Notes under the pieces: model-generated
The model's input: the letters and a program-made list of their open reading frames with translations, nothing else
What the model was told of the DNA's origin: nothing
The model's database searches: none
Program-made: the position numbers and the translations under genes
Assembly (NCBI GenBank): GCA_001803315.1
Contig: MHBQ01000016.1
Span: 1-49,052, forward strand
Reading direction: 5' to 3'
DNA: 49,052 nucleotides
From: Lentisphaerae bacterium RIFOXYC12_FULL_60_16
Lineage (GTDB): Bacteria > Verrucomicrobiota > Kiritimatiellia > UBA8416 > YA12-FULL-60-10
Part shown: positions 7,679-17,176 of the stretch, piece by piece
Layout: each line of letters starts with the position of its first letter
Numbering within the stretch: the first letter of the stretch is position 1

Positions 7679-9070
7679 CTACTTCTGGTTGGGATACTGC
7701 TGCTCGATCTTTGCTGACACATCCCGGTACCCGATATCCACCTGGTAGATCTGCTTGTAATACGTGGCCGCTTTGTCGGTATTCCCCATGGCTTCCGACA
7801 CCTTGCCCAATTCATAAAGCACGGATTTCTTAAGGTCATCCATGATCAGGATTTCACTCGATGCCGATTCCAGCTGGTCAAGCGCCAGGTCATACTGCTG
7901 CTTCTTGGCCATGCAACATCCCAGGTAATAGAGGGCGTGCGTGCGCTGCTTGGGACTGCGCTGGGCCATCTGGAACTGCTGAATGGCTTCATTGGTGTAA
8001 TCATTCTCATACAACATGATGCCCAGCTCGAAACGCAGTTTGAGATCGGTGGGATAACGCTTGACCCGTTCCTGCAGGTCATCGAACACGAACTGGGCCC
8101 GTTCGATCGCCCGGGCTTCCGCACCGGCGGTATCGCCTGCCGCCTGAAGTTCGGCGATCTTCGCATCGAACTGGTGCGTCCGAATCGTGGCCTGCAGGTT
8201 GTCCAGTTCCGGATCACCCGGGCTGATGATCCGGGCTTTCGCGATGGTCTGGAGCGATTCGTCATACAGGTGGCGTTGATCATACAACCGTGCCAGGGAC
8301 CGGTAATAGTTGATGTTCTGAGGCTCTTTCTCAAGTTTGGCCAGCATGTCGGCAATCAAATCCGCGGCATCCGCGTCCGTCTTCATGGCCTTGCCCTTCT
8401 GCTCGAGCAGGACCGATTCCTTGGAGTCCTTGACCATGTCGCGGAATGAACCGCCCTTTTTGGCCACATCTTCCCAACCATCCGTCTTCATGCTGTCCAG
8501 TGCCATGGCGTTCTTCAAGGCGCGGATGGCCTCCTGATCATTCGGGCGCAACTGGCACAAGCGCTCGAAACATTCGCGGGCGGCCCGCATATTGCCCGAT
8601 TCCTGATACAACTCCCCGAGATCACGGCACAAGGAAGGATTCAGCGGATAATATTCACGCACCATTTCCAGTGTCTGGACGCCCGCTTCAAGCAGGTCGG
8701 CAGCCCGTGCCGCACGGACAAAGAGATTGATGAAGGACAGGTTCAGGGCATCGGCCCGCAGGAGCTTCTCGGCCATCAACAGCGCCTTGGCGGGTTGCTT
8801 GCCGAGCAAGAGGCTGGCCCCCAGATAAAGGGGCAGACCGGTGAGCATGGCCAACTGGTGCTTGACGGCATTGGGCGGCGACTTCTTGAGTCGCTGCAGT
8901 TCGGCAGCCCGCAGATATTTCCGTGCCTGGAGAAAGGCCGGTTCCGCTTCAATGCAGGCATGCAACAGGTCCAGGGCGTAGTCCACGTTGCCGCGTTCCA
9001 GCGCCGTAAAACCCTTGTTGAAGAGATCCCGGATTCTTTGTGGAACCTTGTCGATGGTTTGTTCAGTCAT
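7679..9070 (-). CDS. Cytoplasmic TPR-repeat protein
   Basis: 463 residues with no signal peptide or membrane segment. Repeated A/G/L-rich helical hairpins of tetratricopeptide type are clear: NKGFTALERGNVDYALDLL, DLGELYQESGNMRAARECF, FELGIMLYENDYTNEAIQQF and YELGKVSEAMGNTDKAATYY. A lysine-rich, less repetitive stretch (about 205-240, ending EQKGKAMKTDADAA) separates an N-terminal and a C-terminal repeat block. It is likely a protein-protein scaffold; partners are unknown. AGGGGG lies about eight bases before the ATG. It converges with the exonuclease gene across a 34-base gap. Confidence 0.8.
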   Translation of the reverse strand: MTEQTIDKVPQRIRDLFNKGFTALERGNVDYALDLLHACIEAEPAFLQARKYLRAAELQRLKKSPPNAVKHQLAMLTGLPLYLGASLLLGKQPAKALLMAEKLLRADALNLSFINLFVRAARAADLLEAGVQTLEMVREYYPLNPSLCRDLGELYQESGNMRAARECFERLCQLRPNDQEAIRALKNAMALDSMKTDGWEDVAKKGGSFRDMVKDSKESVLLEQKGKAMKTDADAADLIADMLAKLEKEPQNINYYRSLARLYDQRHLYDESLQTIAKARIISPGDPELDNLQATIRTHQFDAKIAELQAAGDTAGAEARAIERAQFVFDDLQERVKRYPTDLKLRFELGIMLYENDYTNEAIQQFQMAQRSPKQRTHALYYLGCCMAKKQQYDLALDQLESASSEILIMDDLKKSVLYELGKVSEAMGNTDKAATYYKQIYQVDIGYRDVSAKIEQQYPNQK

Positions 9071-9177
9071 GTTCCGGCCCCCTGATGTAAACTCGAAACT
9101 CGCTAAGATTTAACGCAAACAACCGGCAGGGTCAAGGGCGTACAAATCCTTCCGCATGAGCGAGCTCCGGGCACCGG

Positions 9178-9822
9178 CTATGATCGGAACCGGACCCCGA
9201 ACGGCAATTCCTCGCCTTTGCGTCCGGCAGGCCGACGGCGTTCGTAGATGCTGATCTGCTGCATCATCCACATCAACGGCATACGCCGCACGCACAGGGC
9301 ATCGAACAACCGCCCGGTTTTCCGCCGCGAATACAGGAACCCCAGGCCGGCCAGTTTCTCCACCCAGTATCGCTTGGGTTGCTCGTTCACGTGATGATGC
9401 CCGCCCTGCCGCGGCGGGGCCGCCGACATGATCAGCGTGTCGCCAAATCGCACGAGGTTCTCGAGAAACACACCGACCAGGGGTTCCGGAATATGCTCGG
9501 CGACTTCCATGCACAGGGTAAAATCATACTTGCCCCATACATTTTCAAACGGTTCCGTCAAATCCTGCTGATGAATGGTTACCGGAAAGGCATGCTCCGG
9601 CGGAGGCATCACACCGTCCAGCGACAATACGTCAACTCCCCGCTGCCTGAAAAAATGACTGTATACGCCGCAACCACACCCGATATCAGCCACCCGTCCG
9701 GGCTTAAACTGTGCACAAAGTTCATCGGTTATGACTTCCGCCGATGCCACATAGTCAGCGTTTCCAGACCCCCATTCCCCGAAGAAAGCCGCGTCGTAAA
9801 TAGCCTGGAGATTCTGCATCAT
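9178..9822 (-). CDS. Class I SAM-dependent methyltransferase
   Basis: 214 residues. Motif I is VADIGCGCGVYS, the acidic residue ending strand beta2 is in VDVLSLDG, and FTLCMEVAEHIPEP is the usual motif following beta4. A family of small-molecule methyltransferases of the Methyltransf_11/23 type fits. A His-rich loop (GGHHHVNEQPKRYW) near residue 150 resembles the substrate-side loop seen in sugar or lipid methyltransferases. An alternative upstream start at 9882 would add 20 residues, including a Cys-rich stretch (GCGSCGTC) with no known role. I chose 9822 because GTGGA lies near it and it begins close to the fold. Substrate unknown. Confidence 0.75.
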   Translation of the reverse strand: MMQNLQAIYDAAFFGEWGSGNADYVASAEVITDELCAQFKPGRVADIGCGCGVYSHFFRQRGVDVLSLDGVMPPPEHAFPVTIHQQDLTEPFENVWGKYDFTLCMEVAEHIPEPLVGVFLENLVRFGDTLIMSAAPPRQGGHHHVNEQPKRYWVEKLAGLGFLYSRRKTGRLFDALCVRRMPLMWMMQQISIYERRRPAGRKGEELPFGVRFRS

Positions 9823-9940
9823 TTCACATGTTCCACATGAACCACATCCCTTGAACCTAACAGGAGATATTTCCCGAAACAAGGGATGACTTGCTTGAAT
9901 CGCTTGAACCGCCCATCAACGGCATGGCATTGCATTCCGC

Positions 9941-10996
9941 ATGCTGTTATCGTGCCCCCTTATGCAAACCGGACTGCCAATCGAACGAAAGGACACCCGT
10001 CCCCCCCCCTTGACCTTGCGGGGTGTCACCTTTGATCCGCCGCTGTTCTGCGCGCCCATGGTGGAAATCACGCACAGCGCCTTCCGCCGTCTGCTGGCCG
10101 ATTTCGGCGGATACGGCGCCCTGTTCACCGAAATGCTGTCCGACACCATGCTGTTGCGCGAAAACCTGCTCCATTCGCCCTGGACGCGGCGGCGGCCGAC
10201 GGAACACCGCCTGATCTATCAACTGCTGGTAACCAACCCCGATCGCCTGCCCTCCGTCATCGACCACCTGTTAACCATGGCGCCGGATGCGGTGGATCTG
10301 AATGCCGCCTGCGGGGCCTACACGGTCTGCCGTTTCGGAGCCGGCGCCGCCCTCTGCAATGAACACGAGCGTTTCCAACAGGTTGTCCGTATCCTGCGTA
10401 ACCGTCTTTCGATTCCATTCACCGTCAAGCTACGACTCGGACGCGAAACCCCGGACTGGCGTAAACGTCTGCGGGAACGCCTGCATATCCTGGCGGAGGA
10501 AGGGGTGGATGCCGTGATCCTGCATCCCCGGTTCGTCGAGGAGAAATTCAAGCGGTCCGCCCGGCACGCCCTTTACCCGGAACTGGCTGCCGAAGCCGGG
10601 ATACCCGTGATTGCCAACGGCGATATCACCGGCCGGGAGTACGGGGAAGCCCGCGCCGCCGACTTCGCCCCAACCGCCGGGATGATGATCGGCAGGATGG
10701 CCGCCTGCCGGCCCTGGATCTTTGCGCAATGGAACCATCCGGGCCTGATGGTTGATCCGTTCGAGGTATGGACACGGCTTGCCGATTACATCGAGGAGGA
10801 CTTCCCCCGCCCCGCCCCCGCCCTGGCCCGCATCAAAATCTTCACCACCTATTATGCCCGCAACTTTGCGTTTGGACATACCCTGTTTTCCGGCGTGCAA
10901 TCCGCTCCGGATTTCAGGACCGCACGTGAACGAGCCGCCCGCTTCTTTGAATCCAACCCCGCACTCTGTGATCTCCCGATGCTGCGCGGAATCTGA
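9941..10996 (+). CDS. tRNA-dihydrouridine synthase-like FMN enzyme
   Basis: 351 residues in a TIM barrel. FCAPMVEITHSAFRRL is the N-terminal FMN-binding block, and FTEM follows as in Dus enzymes. The catalytic cysteine is expected in DLNAACGAYTVCRFGAG, where most family members have 'D(I/L)NxGCP'. Later come VKLRLG, ILHPR, VIANGDI and GRMAACRPWIF, matching the standard barrel motifs. It should reduce uridine in the tRNA D-loop. The Gly after the catalytic Cys (normally Pro) and the altered Gly before it make this a divergent member. ATG 9962 is an alternative start; neither start has a strong ribosome-binding site. It ends three bases before the convergent ettA. Confidence 0.85.
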   Translation: MLLSCPLMQTGLPIERKDTRPPPLTLRGVTFDPPLFCAPMVEITHSAFRRLLADFGGYGALFTEMLSDTMLLRENLLHSPWTRRRPTEHRLIYQLLVTNPDRLPSVIDHLLTMAPDAVDLNAACGAYTVCRFGAGAALCNEHERFQQVVRILRNRLSIPFTVKLRLGRETPDWRKRLRERLHILAEEGVDAVILHPRFVEEKFKRSARHALYPELAAEAGIPVIANGDITGREYGEARAADFAPTAGMMIGRMAACRPWIFAQWNHPGLMVDPFEVWTRLADYIEEDFPRPAPALARIKIFTTYYARNFAFGHTLFSGVQSAPDFRTARERAARFFESNPALCDLPMLRGI

Positions 10997-10999
10997 TGC

Positions 11000-12676
11000 T
11001 CAGCGGGGCCCGATCGGCCGGAACCGGATACGGGTGGGCCGGTCCGCCGCATCCCCCAACAACCGCCGCCGTTCCTCGTGATAGGCCTCGTAGTTGCCTT
11101 CGAACCACTTGACCTTGCTGTCCCCCTCGAAGGCCAGGATATGCGTGGCGACGCGGTCCAGGAACCAGCGGTCATGGGTCACCACCACCACGCACCCGCC
11201 GAATCCCGTGATGGCCTCCTCCAGCGACCGCAGGGTGGTGACATCGAGATCGTTGGTCGGTTCGTCCAGCAGCAGGAGGTTGCCGCCGCTCTTGAGCAGT
11301 TTGGCCAAATGGACCCGGTTGCGCTCGCCGCCTGACAACTGGCTGGTTTTTTTCTGCTGGTCCGCCCCGCGCAGGTTGAAGCGACTGCAATAGGCACGCC
11401 CGTTCATGGTCCTGCCGCCGAGTTCGATCGTGTCGGTCCCGCCCGTGATCTCCTCATACACGGTCTTGCTCGGATCCAGCGCATCCCGGCTCTGGTCAAC
11501 ATAGGAAACCTGTACCGTGGGTCCCACCGTCAGGGACCCACCCGAGGGGGACTCCTTGCCGAGGATCATCTTGAACAGGGTGGTTTTCCCCGACCCATTG
11601 GCGCCGATCACACCGACAATCCCGCCGCGTGGCAGGTCGAAATCCACATGTTCCATCAGCATGCGATCACCGAAGGCCTTGGACATGTCCTGGGCACGAA
11701 CCACTAGGTCGCCCAGGCGGGGTCCGGCTGGAATCTGGATCTCCAGCGAATCGGCCTGGATATCCAGTCGCTGGTTGGCCAGTTCCTCGTACCGTGCCAG
11801 ACGCGCCTTGCTCCGGCTCCGCCTGCCGGATGGCGTCATGCGTATCCAGGCCAGTTCCTGCTCAAGCAGCTTGCGCTGGGATTGCGCGAGTTTCTGTTCC
11901 CGCGACATCAGCGCCTGCTTCTGCTCCAGCCAGGACTCGTAATTCCCCTTGTAGGGATAAGCCCGCCCGCCGTCGAGTTCCAGGATCCATTCGGTCACGT
12001 TGTTCAGGAAATAACGGTCATGCGTCACCACGATCAGCGTGCCCGCGAATTGCTTGAGATAAGTCTCGATCCAGGCCACCGATTCGGCATCCAGATGGTT
12101 GGTCGGTTCATCCAGCAGCAGGACATCCAACGGCGACACCAGCAGGCGGCACAACGCCACCCGGCGCCGTTCGCCACCGGACAGGACATCCACCAGGGAG
12201 TCGCCGGGCGGCAGGCGCAGGGCATCCATGGCCACCTCGACATGATGGTCGAGTTCCCACAGGTCAAGGGCATCGATACGTTCCTGCAAATTGCCCATCT
12301 CGTTGTTCAGGCGCTCCGATTCCTCCTTGGAGGGACTGGCACCCAGCAGGTCACAGATTTCATCGTATCGTGCCAGCATGGCACGCGCCGTCGCCACCCC
12401 TTCATTCACTGTATCAATCACCGTCTTGCCGGGCGTCAACTGGGGCTCCTGGGGAAGATAGCCGATGCGGACATTGCGCTCGATCCGGGCTTCGCCCATG
12501 AATTCCTTGTCCAGCCCCGCCATGATCCGCAGCAGGGTGGATTTTCCGGATCCGTTTCCGCCGATCACGCCGATCTTGGCGCCCCCGAAAAAAGCCAGCG
12601 TCACATCCTGCAGGACCGTCACCTTGTCGTACTGCTTGGTCAACCGCTGGAGATTAAAAACATATTCACCCGCCAT
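11000..12676 (-). CDS. ettA: Energy-dependent translational throttle protein EttA (ABC-F)
   Basis: 558 residues, two ABC ATPase domains and no membrane segment. Walker A motifs are GGNGSGKSTLL and GANGSGKTTLF, the signatures are LSGGERRRVA and LSGGERNRVH, and the Walker B motifs are LLLDEPTNHLDAES and LLLDEPTNDLDVTT. The linker between the domains (KARLARYEELANQR) is the P-site tRNA interaction motif, and the first domain carries the short 'arm' insertion typical of EttA. The protein binds the ribosomal E site and gates the first peptide bond according to the ATP/ADP ratio. GGGAGG lies six bases before the ATG. Length and motifs are entirely typical. Confidence 0.95.
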   Translation of the reverse strand: MAGEYVFNLQRLTKQYDKVTVLQDVTLAFFGGAKIGVIGGNGSGKSTLLRIMAGLDKEFMGEARIERNVRIGYLPQEPQLTPGKTVIDTVNEGVATARAMLARYDEICDLLGASPSKEESERLNNEMGNLQERIDALDLWELDHHVEVAMDALRLPPGDSLVDVLSGGERRRVALCRLLVSPLDVLLLDEPTNHLDAESVAWIETYLKQFAGTLIVVTHDRYFLNNVTEWILELDGGRAYPYKGNYESWLEQKQALMSREQKLAQSQRKLLEQELAWIRMTPSGRRSRSKARLARYEELANQRLDIQADSLEIQIPAGPRLGDLVVRAQDMSKAFGDRMLMEHVDFDLPRGGIVGVIGANGSGKTTLFKMILGKESPSGGSLTVGPTVQVSYVDQSRDALDPSKTVYEEITGGTDTIELGGRTMNGRAYCSRFNLRGADQQKKTSQLSGGERNRVHLAKLLKSGGNLLLLDEPTNDLDVTTLRSLEEAITGFGGCVVVVTHDRWFLDRVATHILAFEGDSKVKWFEGNYEAYHEERRRLLGDAADRPTRIRFRPIGPR

Positions 12677-12839
12677 GAAAGCCTCCCGTCAAACCATTCA
12701 ACCGACCTACCGGCGCGTCGAACGGTAGCCGTGCCCCGCACCCACGTCAATCCGTATCACGCGGGACCCCACTTCCAGACTCGACGGATCATGCAATTTC
12801 AACTACACATCGCGCCGGACCCACAACACGGAGAAACAC

Positions 12840-13913
12840 ATGCCCCATCAAACATCTTCCGATCTTCTGCCGGATTCCGCCACCTCCGGCTCCCTGGTGC
12901 CGGTTCTGGTTCGCAGTATTTTCGGAGGCGCCCTGATGGGCCTGGCAAACCTGGTACCCGGTATCAGCGGCGGCACCATGCTGCTCGCCGCGGGCATTTA
13001 TCCCCGCTTTATCCGCGCCATCGGCGAACTCACCACCCTGACCTTCCGCAAAGTGTCCGTGCTGACCCTGGCCGGGGTCGTCGGCGCCGCACTGCTTGCA
13101 ATCGCCGCCATGGCGGGCACCATCAAGGACCTGGTGGTCGATCATCGTTGGATCATGTATTCAATATTCATCGGACTGACCCTGGGCGGCATCCCCCTGG
13201 TCTGGCGGCTGATCGGGCAAAACAAGACACGCGGCATGTGGACCGGTGCCGTCGTGGGCTTCATCGGCATGGCCTTGATTGCCCTGATCCAGATGCAGGG
13301 AGGTGGTTCAGCCAACCGTGATGGAATCGTTTTCCTCTTCCTGGCAGGCACCGCAGGCGCCGCCGCCATGATCCTGCCGGGCATCAGCGGCGGATATCTC
13401 CTGCTCCTGCTCGGCGCCTATGTCCCGATCCTCGCCGGAATTGATGCCTTCAAAGATGCCTTGAAAGGGTTGCAGTTCGACATCCTGTTCCAGGTCGGAC
13501 TCCAGGTCATCCTCCCGGTTGGTCTGGGCGTCATCATCGGGGTGCTGGCTGTCAGCAACCTGTTGCGGTGGCTGCTTGATCGCTATGAGCCGGCCACGCT
13601 GGGCGTCCTGCTGGGACTCCTGCTGGGCGCCGTAGCCGGATTATGGCCGTTCCAGCAGGGAGTTGCACCATTCCCCGGCGATTCGATCAAGGGACAAACC
13701 GTCCAGGTGGATGCCGGCGGCAAGCTCTATCTCGCGGAAACCAACCAACCACTCAAGACCGACGATTACCCGACGGTTTTCTTCCGCCCCACCCCTGCCC
13801 AGATTGGCGGATCCCTGGGGTTGATTCTGGCCGGTTTTCTGACCACCCTGCTGGTCGATCGTCTGGGACGTGAAAAACAAAGACCGTCCGGTTACATCGC
13901 ACTTCAACCCTGA
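12840..13913 (+). CDS. DUF368 polyprenyl-phosphate translocase (PopT family)
   Basis: 357 residues with about eight to ten hydrophobic segments. The family's inverted repeat signature is present twice: NLVPGISGGTMLLAAGIY near residue 36 and ILPGISGGYLLLLLGAY near 180. DUF368 proteins (PopT) are reported to recycle undecaprenyl phosphate across the inner membrane for peptidoglycan and other surface polymers; assignment here is by family. A soluble insert of about 55 residues (QVDAGGKLYLAETNQP) before the last helix is unusual in its position. The ATG follows GGAGAAACAC. It lies ten bases upstream of the alpha-mannosidase gene, so the two are probably co-transcribed. Confidence 0.88.
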   Translation: MPHQTSSDLLPDSATSGSLVPVLVRSIFGGALMGLANLVPGISGGTMLLAAGIYPRFIRAIGELTTLTFRKVSVLTLAGVVGAALLAIAAMAGTIKDLVVDHRWIMYSIFIGLTLGGIPLVWRLIGQNKTRGMWTGAVVGFIGMALIALIQMQGGGSANRDGIVFLFLAGTAGAAAMILPGISGGYLLLLLGAYVPILAGIDAFKDALKGLQFDILFQVGLQVILPVGLGVIIGVLAVSNLLRWLLDRYEPATLGVLLGLLLGAVAGLWPFQQGVAPFPGDSIKGQTVQVDAGGKLYLAETNQPLKTDDYPTVFFRPTPAQIGGSLGLILAGFLTTLLVDRLGREKQRPSGYIALQP

Positions 13914-13923
13914 AGGGACCAGC

Positions 13924-16452
13924 ATGAAAACCACCCCTGCACCCCGTACGGCACACCTGGTCTGCAATGCGCATCTTGATCCGGTCTGGCAGTGGGAATG
14001 GCAGGAGGGTGCGGCGGAAGCGGTCAGCACCTTCCGGGTGGCGGCGGAATTCTGCGAACAATTCGACGGATTCATCTTTAACCACAATGAAGCGGTCCTC
14101 TATCAATGGGTCGAGCTTCATGACCCTGCCTTGTTCCGGAAGATCCTGAAACTGGTCCGCGCCGGCAAATGGCATGTCGCGGGAGGCTGGTTCCTTCAAC
14201 CCGACTGCAACATGCCGTCCGGCGAATCCATCATCCGCCAGATCACAACCGGCCTGCGCTATTTCAAGGAACGGTTCGGTGTCCGGCCAACCACGGCCTA
14301 CAACTTCGACTCCTTCGGCCACAGCCGGGGACTGGTCCAGATACTCCGCAAGGCCGGTTATGATTCGTACATCCACTGCCGGCCATCCCCCACGGAATGG
14401 CTGACGCCACTTCCCGCCAACAACTACCGGTGGATCGGTTACGACGGCAGTGAAATCATCGCCCACCACACCTACGGCTGGTATGGCACCGCCGCCGGCG
14501 AAGCCACGCAACGGATCGATAACCTCCTGAAGGAACGCGCATCCGATCCCGTCCCGGCGCTCCTGATCCTGTGGGGTATCGGCGACCATGGCGGAGGCCC
14601 CAGCCGGAAGGATCTCCAGGGCATCGAAGCCCTGCGGCGGCGGAGAAAGGATGTACGAATCGTCCATTCCACCCCGGAACAGTTCTTCCGTTCGATCCGT
14701 TCAGCCCGGCACACTTTACCGGCCTACCCGCATGCCTTGCAACGTTCATTTCCAGGCTGCTATACCTCGCAGGTTCGCCTCAAGCAGGAACATCGCCGGC
14801 TTGAATCCCTGTATTTCAGCACGGAACGCCTTGTCACGCACGCCTGGGCCAACGGATTGATGCCCTACCCCGCTGCTGAACTTGAAGCCGCCCTGCGTCC
14901 GCTTCTTTTCAACCAGTTTCATGACATCCTGTGCGGCACCTGCGTGCCGGCCGGGGAAGCCACGGCCCTGCGTCAACTGGGTGAAGGTATCGAAGCAACA
15001 TCCCGTTTACGTACCCGGGCCTTTTTTACCATGGCCCGGACGCTGGGAAACGCACCGGAGGGTCAGGTACCGGTTATCGTGGCCAACCCCCACCCGTGGC
15101 CGCTTCACACACTCATCGCATGCGAATTAAGCCTCCCGACGATGAGCTGGGGCCGGAATTTCCATGATATCACCGTCACCCGGAATGGCCGGCCGGTTCC
15201 TTCACAAGTGGTCAAGGAAGACGGCAATGTCAACATCGAGTGGCGTAAACGCGTGGTGTTCCCCGTGGATCTGCCGCCCTTTGGTATCCAGCGATATGAT
15301 TGCAAGGATCGACCGGTCAAGGGCAGCGCGCCTGCCCCCCGCCCGCTTCCCAAGATTTTCCGTTTTACAAACCGCTGCTTCTCGGCATCCATCAATCCAC
15401 GCACCGGACGGATGCAAACCCTGTCAGCCCACGGTCGCCGGATCTTCCAGGACGCGTTCCGAATCCTGGTCATCCGCGACTCGGATGATCCGTGGGGAAC
15501 CGGTCAGAATCACATCCGGGAACAACGAGGGGCTTTCAAGCTTGTCTCCGCACGCCAGGCACGTCAAATTCAGGCGAACCGTCCCCAGGCGGCTGCACCG
15601 CTCGCGTTGGTGGATGCCGGCCCGGTCCAGACCACGGTGCAAGCCTTGTTTACCTACGGTCGATCCCACGCGGTCATCCGCTACACATTTCCCCGTTTCG
15701 AACCCTGGTTTGACATGGAGATCCGGCTGAACAACCAGGAACCCGGGATCATGTTGAAACTCGGCATGCCGCTGGCATTCCGGGCCAAAGTTGCCCAAAG
15801 CCAGTCCATGGCCGGGCGGGAAGCGCATCCGCTCGACGGTTCGGAAACCTGCATGCAGCAATGGGTGGTCCCGGTCCCGCTGAACCCGGCTCAACCCACC
15901 GCCGCCATCCTCAACGACGGCACCTATGCCTTCGATGCCATGCCGGGGGAATTGCGGGTCAATCTCCTCCGGAGCCCGGCCTACACCTTTCTGCCGGTCC
16001 GCCAGGATGACGCCCCGGATCCCGGATATTTCCATCCCCGGAGCGATCTCGGAGAACGCCATTTCCGTTTCCGCGTGCTCATCGGAACCACACGCACCAT
16101 CCTGGAACAGGTTGACCGGCAAGCCGCACAATTCAATGAGTCAGCGGTTGCATTGAGTTCATTCGGACCGGACGCCCCGCCTGCCGGTCCGGCAATCGTA
16201 CCGGTCGTCCGCGTCGATGACCCGGCCGTTCTGGTCCCGGCCATCAAGAAGGCAACCGGCAACCATGCCCTGATCGTCCGTCTGATTGAACCAACCGGAA
16301 AAACCCGACACGTCCGCCTGTGGATACGCGGACGGTCCGCCGGCACCATCACCCTGTCCCCGTTTGAAATCAAGACACTGAAAGTTGGAAAACCCGGAAC
16401 GAAACCGGTTGAAACCGGCCTGCTTGAATACGGCCCGTCCAAGTCCAGGTAG
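13924..16452 (+). CDS. GH38 alpha-mannosidase
   Basis: 842 residues. The zinc site is visible: NAHLDPVWQW gives His17 and Asp19, YNFDSFGHS gives Asp129 (catalytic nucleophile and metal ligand), and FNQFHDILCGT gives His333. GDHGGGP is a further active-site block. The C-terminal half (about 440-842) is the beta-sandwich region usual in this family. No signal peptide is present, so it probably trims mannosides in the cytoplasm. ATG 13924 has GAAGGGA about four bases ahead and starts at the conserved N-terminus; an earlier ATG at 13870 lies inside the DUF368 gene. Residues around 440-455 join smoothly to the beta domain with no frameshift. Close coupling with the DUF368 gene may be coincidental or may link both to envelope glycans. 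Confidence 0.93.
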   Translation: MKTTPAPRTAHLVCNAHLDPVWQWEWQEGAAEAVSTFRVAAEFCEQFDGFIFNHNEAVLYQWVELHDPALFRKILKLVRAGKWHVAGGWFLQPDCNMPSGESIIRQITTGLRYFKERFGVRPTTAYNFDSFGHSRGLVQILRKAGYDSYIHCRPSPTEWLTPLPANNYRWIGYDGSEIIAHHTYGWYGTAAGEATQRIDNLLKERASDPVPALLILWGIGDHGGGPSRKDLQGIEALRRRRKDVRIVHSTPEQFFRSIRSARHTLPAYPHALQRSFPGCYTSQVRLKQEHRRLESLYFSTERLVTHAWANGLMPYPAAELEAALRPLLFNQFHDILCGTCVPAGEATALRQLGEGIEATSRLRTRAFFTMARTLGNAPEGQVPVIVANPHPWPLHTLIACELSLPTMSWGRNFHDITVTRNGRPVPSQVVKEDGNVNIEWRKRVVFPVDLPPFGIQRYDCKDRPVKGSAPAPRPLPKIFRFTNRCFSASINPRTGRMQTLSAHGRRIFQDAFRILVIRDSDDPWGTGQNHIREQRGAFKLVSARQARQIQANRPQAAAPLALVDAGPVQTTVQALFTYGRSHAVIRYTFPRFEPWFDMEIRLNNQEPGIMLKLGMPLAFRAKVAQSQSMAGREAHPLDGSETCMQQWVVPVPLNPAQPTAAILNDGTYAFDAMPGELRVNLLRSPAYTFLPVRQDDAPDPGYFHPRSDLGERHFRFRVLIGTTRTILEQVDRQAAQFNESAVALSSFGPDAPPAGPAIVPVVRVDDPAVLVPAIKKATGNHALIVRLIEPTGKTRHVRLWIRGRSAGTITLSPFEIKTLKVGKPGTKPVETGLLEYGPSKSR

Positions 16453-16466
16453 TCGGAATTCAGAAC

Positions 16467-17123
16467 CTACCGGCCAAGCATCAGCGCATCAGACGTTTCC
16501 TGGTCGGCCTTGAAGGCCTTGGCTTCCCGGCCAATCCGCAGGATGGTCACCCGGACCAGGGCATCGCCCTGGCGAACGGCATTCACCACGTCCTGCCCCT
16601 CGATAACGTGACCAAACACCGTATGTTTGCCGTCCAGCCAGGGCGTCGCGACATGGGTGATAAAGAACTGACTGCCGTTGCTGTTGGGCCCGGAGTTCGC
16701 CATGGACAGAACCCCAGGGCCGGCATGGCGCAAGGCCGGATGGATCTCATCCCGGAACCGGTAGCCGGGCCCACCCGTGCCGGTCCCCTGCGGACAACCT
16801 CCCTGGATCATGAAGTTGGGCAGCACGCGATGGAACATCAACCCGTCATAGAATGGCTGGCCGGACCGGGAGGATGTCCGGAGCCTGCCTTCCGCCAGAC
16901 CGACAAAATTACAGACGGTAAGCGGCGTCCGGGTGTATTCCAGGCGGCAGGTGATCGTTCCCCTGGCGGTTTCAAACCGGGCATAGAGACCATCCGGCAA
17001 GCCGGAGTCACCGGCCGTCCGGGTTCCTGCAGTGGGTGTTGCACAACCCGCTACACCAACCGCCAACGCGGCAGCGACCAGCACACCGCACAGGCGTTTT
17101 ACATAGGAATGAAATGCTTGCAT
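16467..17123 (-). CDS. Cyclophilin-type peptidyl-prolyl isomerase lipoprotein
   Basis: 218 residues. A lipoprotein signal with lipobox VGVAGC places it on a membrane outside the cytoplasm. The cyclophilin core follows: [19 protein letters not shown] contains the catalytic Arg of 'FHRV' and the 'FMIQGG' block, then [17 protein letters not shown] and [14 protein letters not shown]. It should catalyse cis-trans proline isomerisation in secreted proteins. GGGGAG precedes the ATG by eight bases. It lies 53 bases downstream of the flavodiiron gene on the same strand and 14 bases from the convergent mannosidase stop. Confidence 0.92.
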   Translation of the reverse strand: MQAFHSYVKRLCGVLVAAALAVGVAGCATPTAGTRTAGDSGLPDGLYARFETARGTITCRLEYTRTPLTVCNFVGLAEGRLRTSSRSGQPFYDGLMFHRVLPNFMIQGGCPQGTGTGGPGYRFRDEIHPALRHAGPGVLSMANSGPNSNGSQFFITHVATPWLDGKHTVFGHVIEGQDVVNAVRQGDALVRVTILRIGREAKAFKADQETSDALMLGR

Positions 17124-17176
17124 GCCCTTGCTCCCCGCTTATCGGTTCTCAACACGTTCCATACGGCATCTGCCGG

